Assembly: GCF_019668465.1 (NCBI RefSeq)
Contig: NZ_AP024828.1
Span: forward strand, 4,650,001-4,714,000
Direction of reading: 5' to 3'
Source: Mycobacterium senriense
GTDB lineage: Bacteria > Actinomycetota > Actinomycetes > Mycobacteriales > Mycobacteriaceae
Length of the DNA: 64,000 nucleotides
Part shown: piece by piece, positions 7,514 through 16,295 of the stretch
Position numbering within the stretch: the first letter of the stretch is position 1
Layout of the letters: each line of letters opens with the position of its first letter
Translations under genes and position numbers: made by a program
The notes under the pieces: model-generated
Told to the model about the DNA's origin: nothing
The model's input: the letters and a program-made list of their open reading frames with translations, nothing else
The model's database searches: none

Positions 7514-8890
7514 GTGACTACCGACAAAACCTTTGCCGACCTTGGCGTGCGCAAACAGATGATCGACGCGCTCGCCAAACGAGGCATCACACACCCATTC
7601 CCGATTCAGGTCGAGACCCTGCCCGACACGCTCGCCGGTCGTGACGTGCTCGGTCGCGGAAAGACGGGCAGCGGCAAGACCCTGGCCTTCTCGATTCCGC
7701 TGGTCAGCCGCCTGTCGGAGAAAAAGCGGAACCCCTCGCGACCGTCTGGGTTGGTGCTTGCGCCCACCCGAGAGCTGGCGACGCAGATCACAGCCACACT
7801 CGAGCCGTTGGCGGCAGCCTGCGGCCTGCGGATCACCACGATCTTCGGCGGTGTCTCACAAAGCCGCCAGGTAACGGCCCTCAAATCCGGTGTCGACATT
7901 GTGGTGGCCTGCCCGGGTCGGCTCGAGGATCTGATGAAGCAACGGTTGATCAGTCTCGAAGCCGTGGAGATCACGGTCATCGACGAAGCCGACCACATGG
8001 CCGATCTCGGTTTTCTGCCCGGCGTCACTCGGATCCTGGCCGCCACTCCGAATGGTGGCCAGCGGCTGTTGTTTTCGGCAACGCTGGACAACGGCGTAGA
8101 CAAGCTCGTGAAGCGATTCCTGCGAGACGAGGTGCTGCACTCGGTTGACGAGGCCAACTCGCCGGTATCCGAGATGACCCATCACGTGTTCCACGTCGCC
8201 AATGCGGAGGCCAAGAAGGAAGTCGTGCACCGGCTTGCATCCGGCACTGGCCGCCGAATTCTGTTCATGCGCACCAAGCATCAGGCACGCAAACTCGCCA
8301 AACAGCTCACCGAGTCGGGAGTCCCGTCGGTCGACTTGCACGGCAACCTGTCTCAACCCGCTCGCGAGCGCAACCTGGCGATGTTCTCCTCGGGCGGGGC
8401 CCGGGTGCTGGTGGCCACCGACATCGCCGCGCGTGGCGTGCACGTCGACGAGGTCGAACTGGTCGTACACATCGACCCGCCCGCCGAACACAAGTCCTAT
8501 CTGCACCGCTCGGGACGCACCGCGCGGGCGGGTAGCGCCGGTGACGTCGTCACGGTAGTCCTGCCCGAGCAGCGGCACGACACCCAGGCCTTGATGCGCA
8601 AGGCCGGTATCAAGGTCGCTCCGCAGCAGGTGACCGCGACGTCGGAGGCGGTGCAAGCCCTCGTCGGTGAGACCGCGCCCTACCAGGCGCCCGCTCCCAC
8701 CAAGGCTCCCGCGCAGCCGCCTCGGCAGCACCGAGCGAACACCGGCGGGCAACGGCGCCGTCGAAACGGCAGCCGGTCACCGAACAGCAATTCCGCCCCC
8801 ACCGAGTCAGTGGTATCTCATCGTGCGGCAACGCCCACGCGACGGCTGGATCGCCGCCGCTCGAGCCGTGCGCAGGGAAGCACTCGATAG
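7514..8890 (+). CDS. DEAD-box ATP-dependent RNA helicase (RhlE/DeaD type)
   Basis: A 458-residue helicase counted from GTG 7514, which has AAAGG nine bases upstream; ATG 7493 is an alternative start seven codons earlier. Motifs are in order: Q motif FPIQ (29-32), Walker A GKTGSGKT (49-56), PTRELA, GG, PGR, DEAD (157-160), SAT (188-190), then in RecA domain 2 the segment TDIAARG and HRSGRTARAG (from 331). Such enzymes unwind RNA duplexes in ribosome assembly and mRNA decay. The last 70 residues are a Pro/Arg/Gln-rich basic tail without a DbpA-type RNA-binding domain, as in RhlE proteins. It is convergent with the methyltransferase gene, 7 bases apart. Confidence 0.93.
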   Translation: MTTDKTFADLGVRKQMIDALAKRGITHPFPIQVETLPDTLAGRDVLGRGKTGSGKTLAFSIPLVSRLSEKKRNPSRPSGLVLAPTRELATQITATLEPLAAACGLRITTIFGGVSQSRQVTALKSGVDIVVACPGRLEDLMKQRLISLEAVEITVIDEADHMADLGFLPGVTRILAATPNGGQRLLFSATLDNGVDKLVKRFLRDEVLHSVDEANSPVSEMTHHVFHVANAEAKKEVVHRLASGTGRRILFMRTKHQARKLAKQLTESGVPSVDLHGNLSQPARERNLAMFSSGGARVLVATDIAARGVHVDEVELVVHIDPPAEHKSYLHRSGRTARAGSAGDVVTVVLPEQRHDTQALMRKAGIKVAPQQVTATSEAVQALVGETAPYQAPAPTKAPAQPPRQHRANTGGQRRRRNGSRSPNSNSAPTESVVSHRAATPTRRLDRRRSSRAQGSTR

Positions 8891-8897
8891 TCAACGC

Positions 8898-9443
8898 TCA
8901 GCGCCGGGCCAGTAGCCACGCCTGACCGTCGCCTTCGTCGGCGCCGAGCAGGTCCAGGCCGGCGAAGGCCGCGGGCAGCTCGCCGGCCGCGGCGCGGAAG
9001 GGGCCGGGGGTCGCACCGACCTCGCTCAGCGCCGCGATCGCCAGCAGCCCGCCCGGCGCAAGCCGTTCGATGATCGCCCGGTCGAGGCGGGGGGCGCGGA
9101 ACTTGCAGCACAGGATGACGTCGACCGGGACCCCCGCCGGCAGACCGCCGTCGAAATCGACGACGTCGAAGCGACAGCGGTTGCCCACCGCGGCGCGCTG
9201 GGCCAGCTCGCGCGCGTGGCTGATCGCCACCGGGGAGACGTCCAGCCCCACCACTTGCAGGCCGCGGGAGGCCAGCCAGACCGAGCCGGTCCCCTGGCCG
9301 CAGGCGAGGTCGAGGGCCCTGCCGGCGGTGGGAAACAGATCCGTGTGTCCCGCGAAAACGGCGGGCGGCGCAACCGAACTCAGCAGTGGCGGCCCCTTCG
9401 CCGCGTACCGTTCGTCCCAGCGATGCCGGTCCGCTTCGCCCAT
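8898..9443 (-). CDS. Class I SAM-dependent methyltransferase
   Basis: A 181-residue methyltransferase from ATG 9443 (start of MGEADRHRWDERY); longer in-frame extensions upstream look non-coding. Motif I is LDLACGQGTGSVWLASRG, followed by VVGLDVS, whose aspartate binds SAM ribose, and motif III DVILCCKF. The opening H-x-W-x-x-R-Y resembles the small TehB/thiopurine-type methyltransferases that detoxify small molecules. No substrate-defining domain is present. It is divergent from a TetR regulator with 148 bases between start codons, and that gap holds a long palindrome at 9485-9512. Confidence 0.85.
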   Translation of the reverse strand: MGEADRHRWDERYAAKGPPLLSSVAPPAVFAGHTDLFPTAGRALDLACGQGTGSVWLASRGLQVVGLDVSPVAISHARELAQRAAVGNRCRFDVVDFDGGLPAGVPVDVILCCKFRAPRLDRAIIERLAPGGLLAIAALSEVGATPGPFRAAAGELPAAFAGLDLLGADEGDGQAWLLARR

Positions 9444-9484
9444 ACGCGCCACTCTAGAACGGCGTGCGCGGATGACAGTCAGTC

Positions 9485-9512
9485 CCGTTTTAGACAGCTG
9501 TCCGTAAAACGG
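9485..9512. promoter_or_regulatory. 28-bp palindrome between methyltransferase and TetR genes
   Basis: Perfect 8-base arms CCGTTTTA (9485-9492) and TAAAACGG (9505-9512) flank a 12-base centre that itself contains the perfect palindrome GACAGCTGTC (9493-9502). The position between divergent genes, one encoding a TetR regulator, suggests an operator. It lies 42 bases upstream of the methyltransferase start. Binding by the neighbouring TetR protein is an inference. Confidence 0.5.
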
Positions 9513-9556
9513 CGCCCGTGTCGCGCAAGCAAGCGAGCCCACCGGGATGGATGCTG

Positions 9557-9592
9557 TTGTTGGCGACAGGTCCCGTTTCTACACTGGACGGG
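9557..9592 (+). promoter_or_regulatory. Promoter with leaderless GTG start
   Basis: TTGTTG (9557-9562), a 17-base spacer, and TACACT (9580-9585) form a good mycobacterial -35/-10 pair. The expected transcription start, seven bases after the -10 box, falls on the G of GTG 9592. The TetR mRNA is therefore predicted to be leaderless, and no ribosome binding site is present to contradict this. Confidence 0.55.
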
Positions 9593-10197
9593 TGTCTAGA
9601 GATGCGTCGTCCCCAGTCGTCGCCGGGAAGGCGACGGGTGCCGGCGCTGCCCGGCGGTCGGATCGCCGCCCTGGGCAGACCATTCGCAAGGTCCTCGATG
9701 CCGGGCTGGCGGAGCTGCGGGAATCCTCGTACGCGAACCTGACGATGCGCGCGGTGGCGACCCGCGCCGGGGTGTCGACGGCCAGCGCCTACACCTACTT
9801 TCCCTCGAAGAGCGCGCTGGTCGCGGCGGTGTACCTGCGCTTCCTGCGCGACCTGCCGCTGCATACCGACGTCAACGACACGACGAAGACCCGGGTCAGC
9901 GCCACCCTGCGGGACATGGCGGTCGTGGTCGCCGATGAGCCGGAGCTGACCGCCGCCTGCGGCGCCGCCCTGATGGCCGACGATCCGGCGGTCGCGCCGC
10001 TTCGGGAGCAGATCGGCGAAGAAGTGTCCAAACGGATCGGGGCCGCGCTCGGTCCGGGCTGGCCCCGAGCCGTGAAATCCACGCTGCAGATGACCTTTTC
10101 CGGCGCGCTGATGACCGCCCGGTTCGTCAGCTTCGCCGAGATCTCCGGACAGCTCGACGAGGCCGTCAACCTCATCCTGGGCGCATCGGTCGCGTGA
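9592..10197 (+). CDS. TetR family transcriptional regulator
   Basis: A 201-residue regulator. The N-terminal helix-turn-helix reads LTMRAVATRAGVSTASAYTY followed by FPSKSAL, the classic TetR DNA-recognition region; the all-helical C-terminal part would bind a ligand and dimerise. GTG 9592 is chosen because a -35/-10 pair points exactly to it; an in-frame ATG at 9547 lies upstream of that -10 box. A disordered Gly/Arg-rich extension of about 25 residues precedes the DNA-binding domain. It is divergent from the methyltransferase and convergent with the amidohydrolase. The targets may include the 9485-9512 palindrome and one of these neighbours. Confidence 0.88.
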   Translation: MSRDASSPVVAGKATGAGAARRSDRRPGQTIRKVLDAGLAELRESSYANLTMRAVATRAGVSTASAYTYFPSKSALVAAVYLRFLRDLPLHTDVNDTTKTRVSATLRDMAVVVADEPELTAACGAALMADDPAVAPLREQIGEEVSKRIGAALGPGWPRAVKSTLQMTFSGALMTARFVSFAEISGQLDEAVNLILGASVA

Positions 10198-10228
10198 AAT
10201 TCGCTGTGTCTAAAGGCGATAGGAGCGG

Positions 10229-11995
10229 CTAGCCCGTGTGGGCCAGCTTTCGTGCCGAGCCGCCGGCCCGGAGGAATTCACCGAGGCGCTGCTCACCCAG
10301 CTCAGGCGAGGGCTCGCCCGCGCCGAAGGCGAGTTTCCCGGACACCAGGACCGCGGTGACCGTCTCGTCGTTGCGGTTCACCATCCGCGACAGCCCGCCG
10401 TAGGACTCGACCGGATGCTCGGCGTACCGCTCGAGTGACTCGTCGAGCTTGTCCGGATTGATGATGACGATGTCGGCGCGGTCGCCTTCACGCAGCGTGC
10501 CGGCATCGAGCTCGTACCACGCACCGAGTTCACCGGTGAGCCGGTGCACTGCGTGCTCCATCGACATGAACGGCCTACCCTGCTTCTCGGCGTCGCGCAC
10601 GTGGCGCAGCAGGCGCAGGCCCGAGTTGTAGAACGCCATGTTGCGCAGGTGCGCGCCCGCGTCCGAGAATCCCATCTGAACGCCTGCGCTTTGCGCGAGC
10701 TTCTTGAGCAATTCGGGCCGGTGGTTGGAGATCGTGGTGCGCCAGCGGAGCTTTTCGCCGTGCTCGAGCACCAGGTCGAGGAACGCGTCGACCGGATGCA
10801 GGCCGCCGCGGTCCAGACCCACCTGTCCGAAGGACTTACCGACCACCGATTCGTCGGGGCACGCCACGATCTCGGCGTCGAAGAAGTCGCGGTGCCACAC
10901 CCGGGGTCCGTACTTCTGGTCGTAGTCCTTACGGAACTGACGCCGGTAGTCCTCGTCGCGCATCAGCTCGTTGCGGGTGATCTCGTCCTGCAGGTGCAGC
11001 GCCGCGGCGCCGGAGCCGAACTCTTCGAAGATCACCAGCGAGATCCCGTCGGCGTAGACCTCGAACGGCACGGGCAGGTGCTGCCAGCGGAATTCCGCAC
11101 CCAGCGCGTTGACCATCCGGGCGAGCCAGTCCATCAGATAGATGACCGGGGGCAGGGACTTGACGTCGGCGGCCGACAGCAGGCTGGTCTTCAACCGCCG
11201 ACGCCCGACCCCGAGCGACGTGGCCAGCTGGGACACGACCGACAGCGGGTTCTTGATGTCGGGGCCCGACTGCAGGATTTTGTTGCGCCGCCGCAGGATC
11301 GCGTTCAGGCGCCGGAGTTCACGCGGCTTCGCATAGGTCGACGGCAGGGTCCGCGACCGGCAGACCTCACCGTCGAGTTTGTCGAACATCAGTTGCTGCG
11401 AGGACAGCCCGACGAAGCCTTCGTCGAGAGCCTCCTCGAGCATCGACTCCATCCGCGCGAGTTCGGCGGCCGACGGGCGAGTGTCCTTGCGGGTCGCCCT
11501 GTCCAGGCCCATCGTCGCGGCTCGCATGTCGGAGTGGCCGATGAACGCCGCGATGTTGGGACCCAGGTTCAGCTGCTCGAGCGAGGCCACATATTCCTTG
11601 GGGCTGTTCCACGACCGGATTTCGTTGAGCTGTTCGATGACGTAGCGCCGCGGAATGGCCTCGACGCGGCCGAAGATGTCGCCCGCGTCGACGTTGTCCA
11701 GGTACACGGTGGACAGCGAGCAGGAGCCCAGCATCACCGTCGTCACGCCGTGCCGCAGCGATTCGGAAAGCGCAGGCTCACAAAGTGTTTCGATGTCGTA
11801 GTGGGTGTGGATGTCGATGATGCCGGGAATCACCCACTGGCCCGTCGCATCGATGACCCGGGCTCCGGTCGTGTCGAGTGGCCCCTTGGCGACGGTCACG
11901 ACGCGGCCGTCCCGTACGCCGATGTCCCGCAGCGCCGACGGCCCGCCTGTCCCGTCGAACCAGCGGCCGTTGGTGATCACGGTGTCGTACTGCAT
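10229..11995 (-). CDS. Amidohydrolase family protein (N-acyl-D-amino-acid deacylase-like)
   Basis: A 588-residue metal-dependent hydrolase of the composite-domain type: an N-terminal beta sandwich (DTVITNGRWFDGTGG), a TIM barrel that starts with the metal motif DIHTHYD, and a return to the sandwich (GDRADIVIINPDKL) near the C-terminus. FSDAGAH late in the barrel gives the catalytic aspartate. In D-aminoacylases and related enzymes this fold hydrolyses amide bonds. Mycobacteria have several uncharacterised paralogues, so the substrate is not predictable. A palindrome at 12045-12062 lies 50 bases before its start, in the gap shared with a divergent TetR gene, which probably represses it. Length is normal for the family. 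Confidence 0.88.
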   Translation of the reverse strand: MQYDTVITNGRWFDGTGGPSALRDIGVRDGRVVTVAKGPLDTTGARVIDATGQWVIPGIIDIHTHYDIETLCEPALSESLRHGVTTVMLGSCSLSTVYLDNVDAGDIFGRVEAIPRRYVIEQLNEIRSWNSPKEYVASLEQLNLGPNIAAFIGHSDMRAATMGLDRATRKDTRPSAAELARMESMLEEALDEGFVGLSSQQLMFDKLDGEVCRSRTLPSTYAKPRELRRLNAILRRRNKILQSGPDIKNPLSVVSQLATSLGVGRRRLKTSLLSAADVKSLPPVIYLMDWLARMVNALGAEFRWQHLPVPFEVYADGISLVIFEEFGSGAAALHLQDEITRNELMRDEDYRRQFRKDYDQKYGPRVWHRDFFDAEIVACPDESVVGKSFGQVGLDRGGLHPVDAFLDLVLEHGEKLRWRTTISNHRPELLKKLAQSAGVQMGFSDAGAHLRNMAFYNSGLRLLRHVRDAEKQGRPFMSMEHAVHRLTGELGAWYELDAGTLREGDRADIVIINPDKLDESLERYAEHPVESYGGLSRMVNRNDETVTAVLVSGKLAFGAGEPSPELGEQRLGEFLRAGGSARKLAHTG

Positions 11996-12044
11996 CGGTC
12001 GGCCTCTCTGTCGCGCCGGAGCCCTCCGGATCCGCAGTGATCAT

Positions 12045-12062
12045 ACATAATGCGCATATTGT
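12045..12062. promoter_or_regulatory. Imperfect 18-bp palindrome between amidohydrolase and TetR genes
   Basis: ACATAATGCGCATATTGT matches its own reverse complement at 14 of 18 positions around a perfect ATGCGCAT centre. It sits in an AT-richer patch between divergent start codons, as expected for the operator of the TetR protein encoded at 12176. Confidence 0.4.
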
Positions 12063-12175
12063 CCTGCCGCGCCACCAGTGCACGACTCAGCGGTTGGCCA
12101 GCAACGATGGCGTCGCAACAGACGTTATGATCCAGCTGTGGGGTTCACCGGCCGCGGGTTTGCCGACCGTTAATC

Positions 12176-12847
12176 ATGCGCAGTCACGGTTGGGCAGGAA
12201 ACACGCCGGCGTCCGATGCCGAGGCGATCGAGCGCATCCTCGACGCCGCCGACAAGATCATCGACGAACGTGGGTCGGCGATGCGGATCGCCGACGTGGC
12301 GCGGGCACTGGGGGTGACCCGGCAGACCGTCTACCGATACTTCCCCGGGACGCAGGCCCTGTTGGTGGCGTCCGCGATGCGGTCGGCCGACGGCTTCCTC
12401 GATCGCATGGCGGCCCACCTGGAGGGCGTCACCGACCCGGTGGTGGCCATCACCGAGGGAATGGCTTTTGCCGTCGAGGAGCTGGCCGCGGACAACCAGG
12501 TCGAGTTCGTGCTCAGCCGGCGCCACCGCGGCGCCCAGAAGGTTTCGATCATCTCCGATACCGCCCTGGCTTTTGGTCGTTCGATGCTCCATCGCTACGA
12601 CGTCGACTGGGAGCACCACGGTTTCGATGAAGCCGGCCTGGACGAGCTGAACGAATTCTCGCTGCGTGTTCTCCATTCCTTCCTGACCGACCCGGGACGG
12701 CCGCCGCGCAGCGGCGCCGATCTCCGGCGCTACCTCACCCGCTGGATCGGGCCGGCGATCGCCTACCCGCAGATGGTCCGGGCCATGGATGCACTGGGTG
12801 CCGCGGAGCCACCGCGACCGCGACGGCGCTCGTCGAAAGCCTCCTGA
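12176..12847 (+). CDS. TetR family transcriptional regulator
   Basis: A 223-residue regulator with the helix-turn-helix MRIADVARALGVTRQTVYRY followed by FPGTQALL near residues 36-64. The C-terminal region is a typical TetR ligand domain with no recognisable specificity; the last residues are basic (PRPRRRSSKAS). It is divergent from the amidohydrolase gene with 180 bases between starts, which include the 12045-12062 palindrome, so control of the amidohydrolase and of itself is likely. The next gene, a cutinase, is about 175 bases downstream and is probably separate. ATG 12176 has no strong ribosome binding site. Confidence 0.88.
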   Translation: MRSHGWAGNTPASDAEAIERILDAADKIIDERGSAMRIADVARALGVTRQTVYRYFPGTQALLVASAMRSADGFLDRMAAHLEGVTDPVVAITEGMAFAVEELAADNQVEFVLSRRHRGAQKVSIISDTALAFGRSMLHRYDVDWEHHGFDEAGLDELNEFSLRVLHSFLTDPGRPPRSGADLRRYLTRWIGPAIAYPQMVRAMDALGAAEPPRPRRRSSKAS

Positions 12848-13023
12848 CCGGCCGGGCGGGAGCGGCGAACCATGGCCATACGTATTCGCCATTGTGTCCC
12901 GCTGCTCGACCGCCTCCCGCCTGAACACGTCTACAGGCGCCGAACAGGAGGTCTCCGTCACATCTGCGGCGATGGCCGACCGCTCAGCGCGCGCTTCCGG
13001 GCGTGTTGTGGCAGGATCGCGCT

Positions 13024-13695
13024 GTGCAGGCACATCCCCTCGCTGTGTTGACTTGTGCTGTGCTGTCGCCGATTTGGACTCTGCTCATCGGCCCGGTCAC
13101 GGCGGCGTCCGCGGATCCGTGCCCCGACGTCGAGGTCGTGTTCGCCCGGGGCACCACCGAGCCGCCCGGCGTCGGCCGCATCGGCCAGAACTTCGTCGAC
13201 ACCTTGCGCTCACACGTCGGCGGTAAGTCGGTCGGCGTGTACCCGGTCAACTATCCGGCCACCACCGACTTCCCCACCGCCGCCGACGGCATCAGCGACG
13301 CCGGCAGCCACGTCGAACAGATGGCGACGAATTGCCCCCGCACCAAGACGGTGCTGGGTGGCTACTCGCAGGGCGCCGCGGTGATGGGCTTTGTGACCGA
13401 AAGCGCTGTGCCGGACGGCGTGCACCTGGTGCGGGCGCTCCAGCCGATGCCGGCCGAAGTGGCCAGCCACGTGGCCGCGGTGACGCTGTTCGGCAAGCCG
13501 TCGAGTCAGTTCATGAGCATCATCAACCAGCCGCCGGTCGACATCGGGCCGCTGTATTCGGCGAAAACGCTCGAGTTGTGTGTCCCCGGCGACCCGGTCT
13601 GCTCCGGGGCGGGCAACCCCGCCGCGCACCGCCAGTACGTCGAGGCCGGGATGGTGGACCAGGCGGCCGATTTCGCCGCCAACCGGCTCTCGTAA
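13024..13695 (+). CDS. Secreted cutinase / cutinase-like esterase
   Basis: An alpha/beta hydrolase of the cutinase family, about 223 residues from GTG 13024. A Sec signal peptide (PLAVLTCAVLSPIWTLLIG, then VTAASA) precedes the mature start DPCPD. The catalytic serine lies in GGYSQGAAVM and the aspartate in CVPGDPVC; the histidine is probably that of AAHRQYV. Four cysteines are placed for the two family disulfides. Mycobacterial cutinases (Culp proteins) are exported esterases, lipases or phospholipases. GTG 13003 is an alternative start; CAGGAT at 13012-13017 would put a leaderless start exactly at 13024. It is convergent with the SDR gene, 12 bases apart. Confidence 0.92.
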   Translation: MQAHPLAVLTCAVLSPIWTLLIGPVTAASADPCPDVEVVFARGTTEPPGVGRIGQNFVDTLRSHVGGKSVGVYPVNYPATTDFPTAADGISDAGSHVEQMATNCPRTKTVLGGYSQGAAVMGFVTESAVPDGVHLVRALQPMPAEVASHVAAVTLFGKPSSQFMSIINQPPVDIGPLYSAKTLELCVPGDPVCSGAGNPAAHRQYVEAGMVDQAADFAANRLS

Positions 13696-13707
13696 GACTC
13701 GCTCTCG

Positions 13708-14616
13708 TCAGGCGCCGGAGGCGCGCCCGTCATTCGCCCTTCCATCGATCATGTTGTGCACGTCGTGCACCGACCACGGCCCGGCCTGATGGTGGTCACG
13801 GTAGCCCAGCACCCGCGGGGCCTGACGGTCGAAGCTGCCGACGAAACCGCCTGCTGCAACTAGGATCTGGCCCGTCACGTCACGCGACAAATCGCCGGCG
13901 AGATAAGCGTAGACCGGTGCGACGAACTCGGGTGGAGCGCTGTCGAGCGATGCCCGCATGGTCATCTCGTCGAGCAGCCCACGGCGGTGCAGATCTTCAA
14001 TGTGTCGCTCGTATGCGGCTCCGGTCGACAGCCGCGTCCTGGCGCCGGGACAGACCACGTTGGCCCGCACGCCGTAGGGCTTCAGTTCGGCGGCGATGGC
14101 CATCGTCAGGCCGTTGACGGCGCCCTTGCCGGCCGGATATCCCGTCCCGCCGTAGTCACCCAGATACGCCACCGAACCGGTGTTGACGATGGCTCCGTGC
14201 CCCTGCTCGGCCAGCACCGGGGCGGCCACCCGGCAGGTGTGGAAGGCCGTGCCGAGGTGGCCACTGATCAGCCGATCGAACTCGTCCGGGGTGATTGTCA
14301 GGATCGACGAGCCGGGGGGCTCGGCGATGCCGGCGCAATTGATCAGGGTGTCTAGTCGTCCGAACGCGCTGAGGCATTCGTCGACGAGAGAGCGCGCGAC
14401 GGTCTCGTTGTCAGCGGCTCCGACCACCGCGGCGGCTTGCCCGCCCGACGCCGTGATCGCCGCGACCGTTTCCTCGACGGCGTGTTCGTCACGCCCGTTG
14501 ACGACCACACCGGCGCCCAGGCTGCCCAGCAGCTCAGCGACCGCTCGTCCGATGCCGCGACTTCCGCCCGACACCACCAGACCGCGGCCATCCAGCGCAG
14601 CCTCGGTGCCGCTCAT
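13708..14616 (-). CDS. Short-chain dehydrogenase/reductase (SDR)
   Basis: A 302-residue classical SDR. The cofactor motif is SGGSRGIGRA, the adenine-ring loop CAG stands in place of NAG in LINCAGIAE, the catalytic serine is in NTGSVAYLG, and Tyr-x-x-x-Lys is YPAGK. The arginine in VVNGRDEH after strand 2 suggests NADP(H). The C-terminal 50 residues (from FDRQAPRVLGYRDHHQ) are an extension not seen in short classical SDRs; they resemble the tail of SDR-like domains that act in multidomain lipid enzymes. Substrate unknown. The gene is alone on its strand, with a long gene-free region upstream. Confidence 0.9.
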   Translation of the reverse strand: MSGTEAALDGRGLVVSGGSRGIGRAVAELLGSLGAGVVVNGRDEHAVEETVAAITASGGQAAAVVGAADNETVARSLVDECLSAFGRLDTLINCAGIAEPPGSSILTITPDEFDRLISGHLGTAFHTCRVAAPVLAEQGHGAIVNTGSVAYLGDYGGTGYPAGKGAVNGLTMAIAAELKPYGVRANVVCPGARTRLSTGAAYERHIEDLHRRGLLDEMTMRASLDSAPPEFVAPVYAYLAGDLSRDVTGQILVAAGGFVGSFDRQAPRVLGYRDHHQAGPWSVHDVHNMIDGRANDGRASGA

Positions 14617-15465
14617 CGCCCGCTCCCGCGGGTGCCCCGCCGGCCATCACGTAATGCGTTGCGCGCGAAGTTCTCTCGCAGTTGAACGGCGCCCGGGCGG
14701 CCGATCGGTGTCACGAACATTAGGCGAACAGTACCCAGCCGAATCAGAAATGAGAACGGAAGCCGAGCTTTCCCGGCCGCAACCGCGCTGGATGCGGTCA
14801 GCAACCCTGCCCGCTTCGACGTTCGGAAGAGTTGGCGCCGGCGTCCTGCTGCGTAATCACCCTGCGGTCGACTTCGATGCCGGCGACGGTGCACCCGATA
14901 GCAATCGCCTCGGCGGTCTCCCTGGGTGGCAACGGTAAATAACGCAACACCGCTCAGAAGTAGCATCGACTCGGAGTAATTCGTTTGCCAGCAGCACCGG
15001 GGCTCCTCGTCGGCAGAGCGGCCGGCGTCGCCAACGTCGCAGTTAGCAGAGCATAAGGGCAATTGTGGGGAGGCCGTCAGCTCCGCGCCGATGGTTTGCG
15101 GAGGCCCAGGTGGTACACCCTGGAAACTGTTCAAAATTTATCTGGACCCGCTACCCCGAGCGATCGCCCGGTGAGGCGAAGGGGCGTATAGTCGCTATGG
15201 ACGCGTCGCCGTTTAGCTAAAAGCGGTCCGGTCAGCCGCACGGCTACCGAGCTTGGTATGGCTCCGGCGAACCAGCCCCAGTCATCTCCGCGCTTGTTTC
15301 GTGCGCTGGGTAACGACCGTCCAGCGGATTGAGATGCAGTGGGGGCGAGATGTGCGCAGATCTGCAACCTCCCATTGCACACGACTCAAGGAGAGTCAGC
15401 ATGCAAACTTGTTTTCGCGCAACCGTTTACATGATTTTTCGAGTGAACGCGGGGTGCGCCGGCCG
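14617..15465. other. Gene-free region of about 850 bp upstream of the sigma factor gene
   Basis: No convincing coding frame is present on either strand; the open frames are short of family features and rich in Arg and Pro from GC bias. TATAGT at 15187-15192 could be a -10 box. The perfect palindrome TTTAGCTAAA lies at 15212-15221. Local GC content appears lower than in flanking genes around 14930-15240 and 15400-15450. It may hold the regulatory region of the sigma factor gene, a small RNA, or degraded DNA. None of these can be settled by eye. Confidence 0.5.
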
Positions 15466-16275
15466 ATGACCAATGTAATTTCCGCAACTCGTCCCGCGCC
15501 ACCGCGTACCACCAGGACCGACGATTCATACGACGATGTCGTCGACATGTTTGTGGCGCTACACCAGTTGCCCGCCGAATCGCACGAGTTCGCCCACCAG
15601 CGCGAACGCATCGTTTCTCGATGCCTGCCGCTGGCGGACCACGTGGCCAGCCACTTCGCCCGCCGCGGCGAAGGTCTCGAGGATCTGATCCAGGTCGCGC
15701 GGCTGGGGCTGATGAACGCCGTCAACCGATTCGACCCCACGAAGGGCCCCAGCTTCATCGGGTTCGCGGTGCCCACCATGATGGGCGAGGTCCGGCGTTA
15801 CTTCCGCGACTACAGCTGGGGAATGCGCGTCCCACGGCGGTTGCGCGAGCTGCACGTTCAGATCAGCAGGACGACCGCGGACCTGTCCCAACAGCTCGGG
15901 CGCGCGCCCACCGCGGGCGAGCTCTCTCGGGTACTCGAGGTGCCCCACGAGGAGATCGTCGAATGCCTCGTCGCGGGCGACGCCTATCGGCTCGACTCCC
16001 TGGATGCACCGCTGGGCGCCGACAGTTCGGGAACGCCGCGCTCGGTGGCCGACTCGGTCGGTGACATCGATCCACAGATCGAGCACATCACCAACCGGGA
16101 AGCGCTGCGGGTGCTGGTTGCCACCCTCCCGCAGCGTGAACGTGAGGTGCTGCGCATGCGGTTCTTCGAAGCCATGACGCAAAGCCAGATCGCGGAGCGG
16201 ATCGGCGTGTCACAGATGCAGGTGTCCCGCATCCTGGCAAACACGCTGAGCAGCCTGCGCGATCAACTCGAATAG
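15466..16275 (+). CDS. SigF-type (sigma B/F family) alternative RNA polymerase sigma factor
   Basis: A 269-residue group 3 sigma factor. Region 2 contains LEDLIQVARLGLMNAVNRFD and GFAVPTMMGEVRRYFRDYSW, the core-binding and -10 recognition segments typical of SigB/SigF. Region 3 includes LGRAPTAGELSRVLEV. Region 4 ends with LRMRFFEAMTQSQIAERIGV and SQMQVSRILANTLSSL, the -35 recognition helix-turn-helix. Such factors drive stress or stationary-phase regulons, using GTTT/GGGTA promoters. No anti-sigma factor (UsfX/RsbW-like) is adjacent, unlike the main mycobacterial sigF locus, so this is probably a paralogue under other control. ATG 15466 gives the usual length; GTG 15454 is in frame too. A strong terminator follows at 16296. 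Confidence 0.9.
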   Translation: MTNVISATRPAPPRTTRTDDSYDDVVDMFVALHQLPAESHEFAHQRERIVSRCLPLADHVASHFARRGEGLEDLIQVARLGLMNAVNRFDPTKGPSFIGFAVPTMMGEVRRYFRDYSWGMRVPRRLRELHVQISRTTADLSQQLGRAPTAGELSRVLEVPHEEIVECLVAGDAYRLDSLDAPLGADSSGTPRSVADSVGDIDPQIEHITNREALRVLVATLPQREREVLRMRFFEAMTQSQIAERIGVSQMQVSRILANTLSSLRDQLE

Positions 16276-16295
16276 CAGGCCAGTTCCCCCAGGAC

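Noticed and set aside
10544..12040. 498-codon open frame on the plus strand opposite the amidohydrolase gene
   Set aside because: No recognisable domain, and the minus-strand protein has clear metal and fold motifs over the same bases.
14709..14733. GAACA and GCGAACA elements resembling a LexA box
   Set aside because: The half-sites are in direct, not inverted, orientation, unlike the mycobacterial SOS box.
14613..15134. 173-codon open frame on the minus strand in the long gene-free region
   Set aside because: No domain, signal or family pattern; its composition looks like random high-GC translation. A real but unknown gene cannot be fully excluded.
15296..15318. GTTT followed by GGGTAA upstream of the sigma factor gene, as a possible autoregulatory SigF promoter
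   Set aside because: The spacing is only eight bases, about half of what SigF promoters need.
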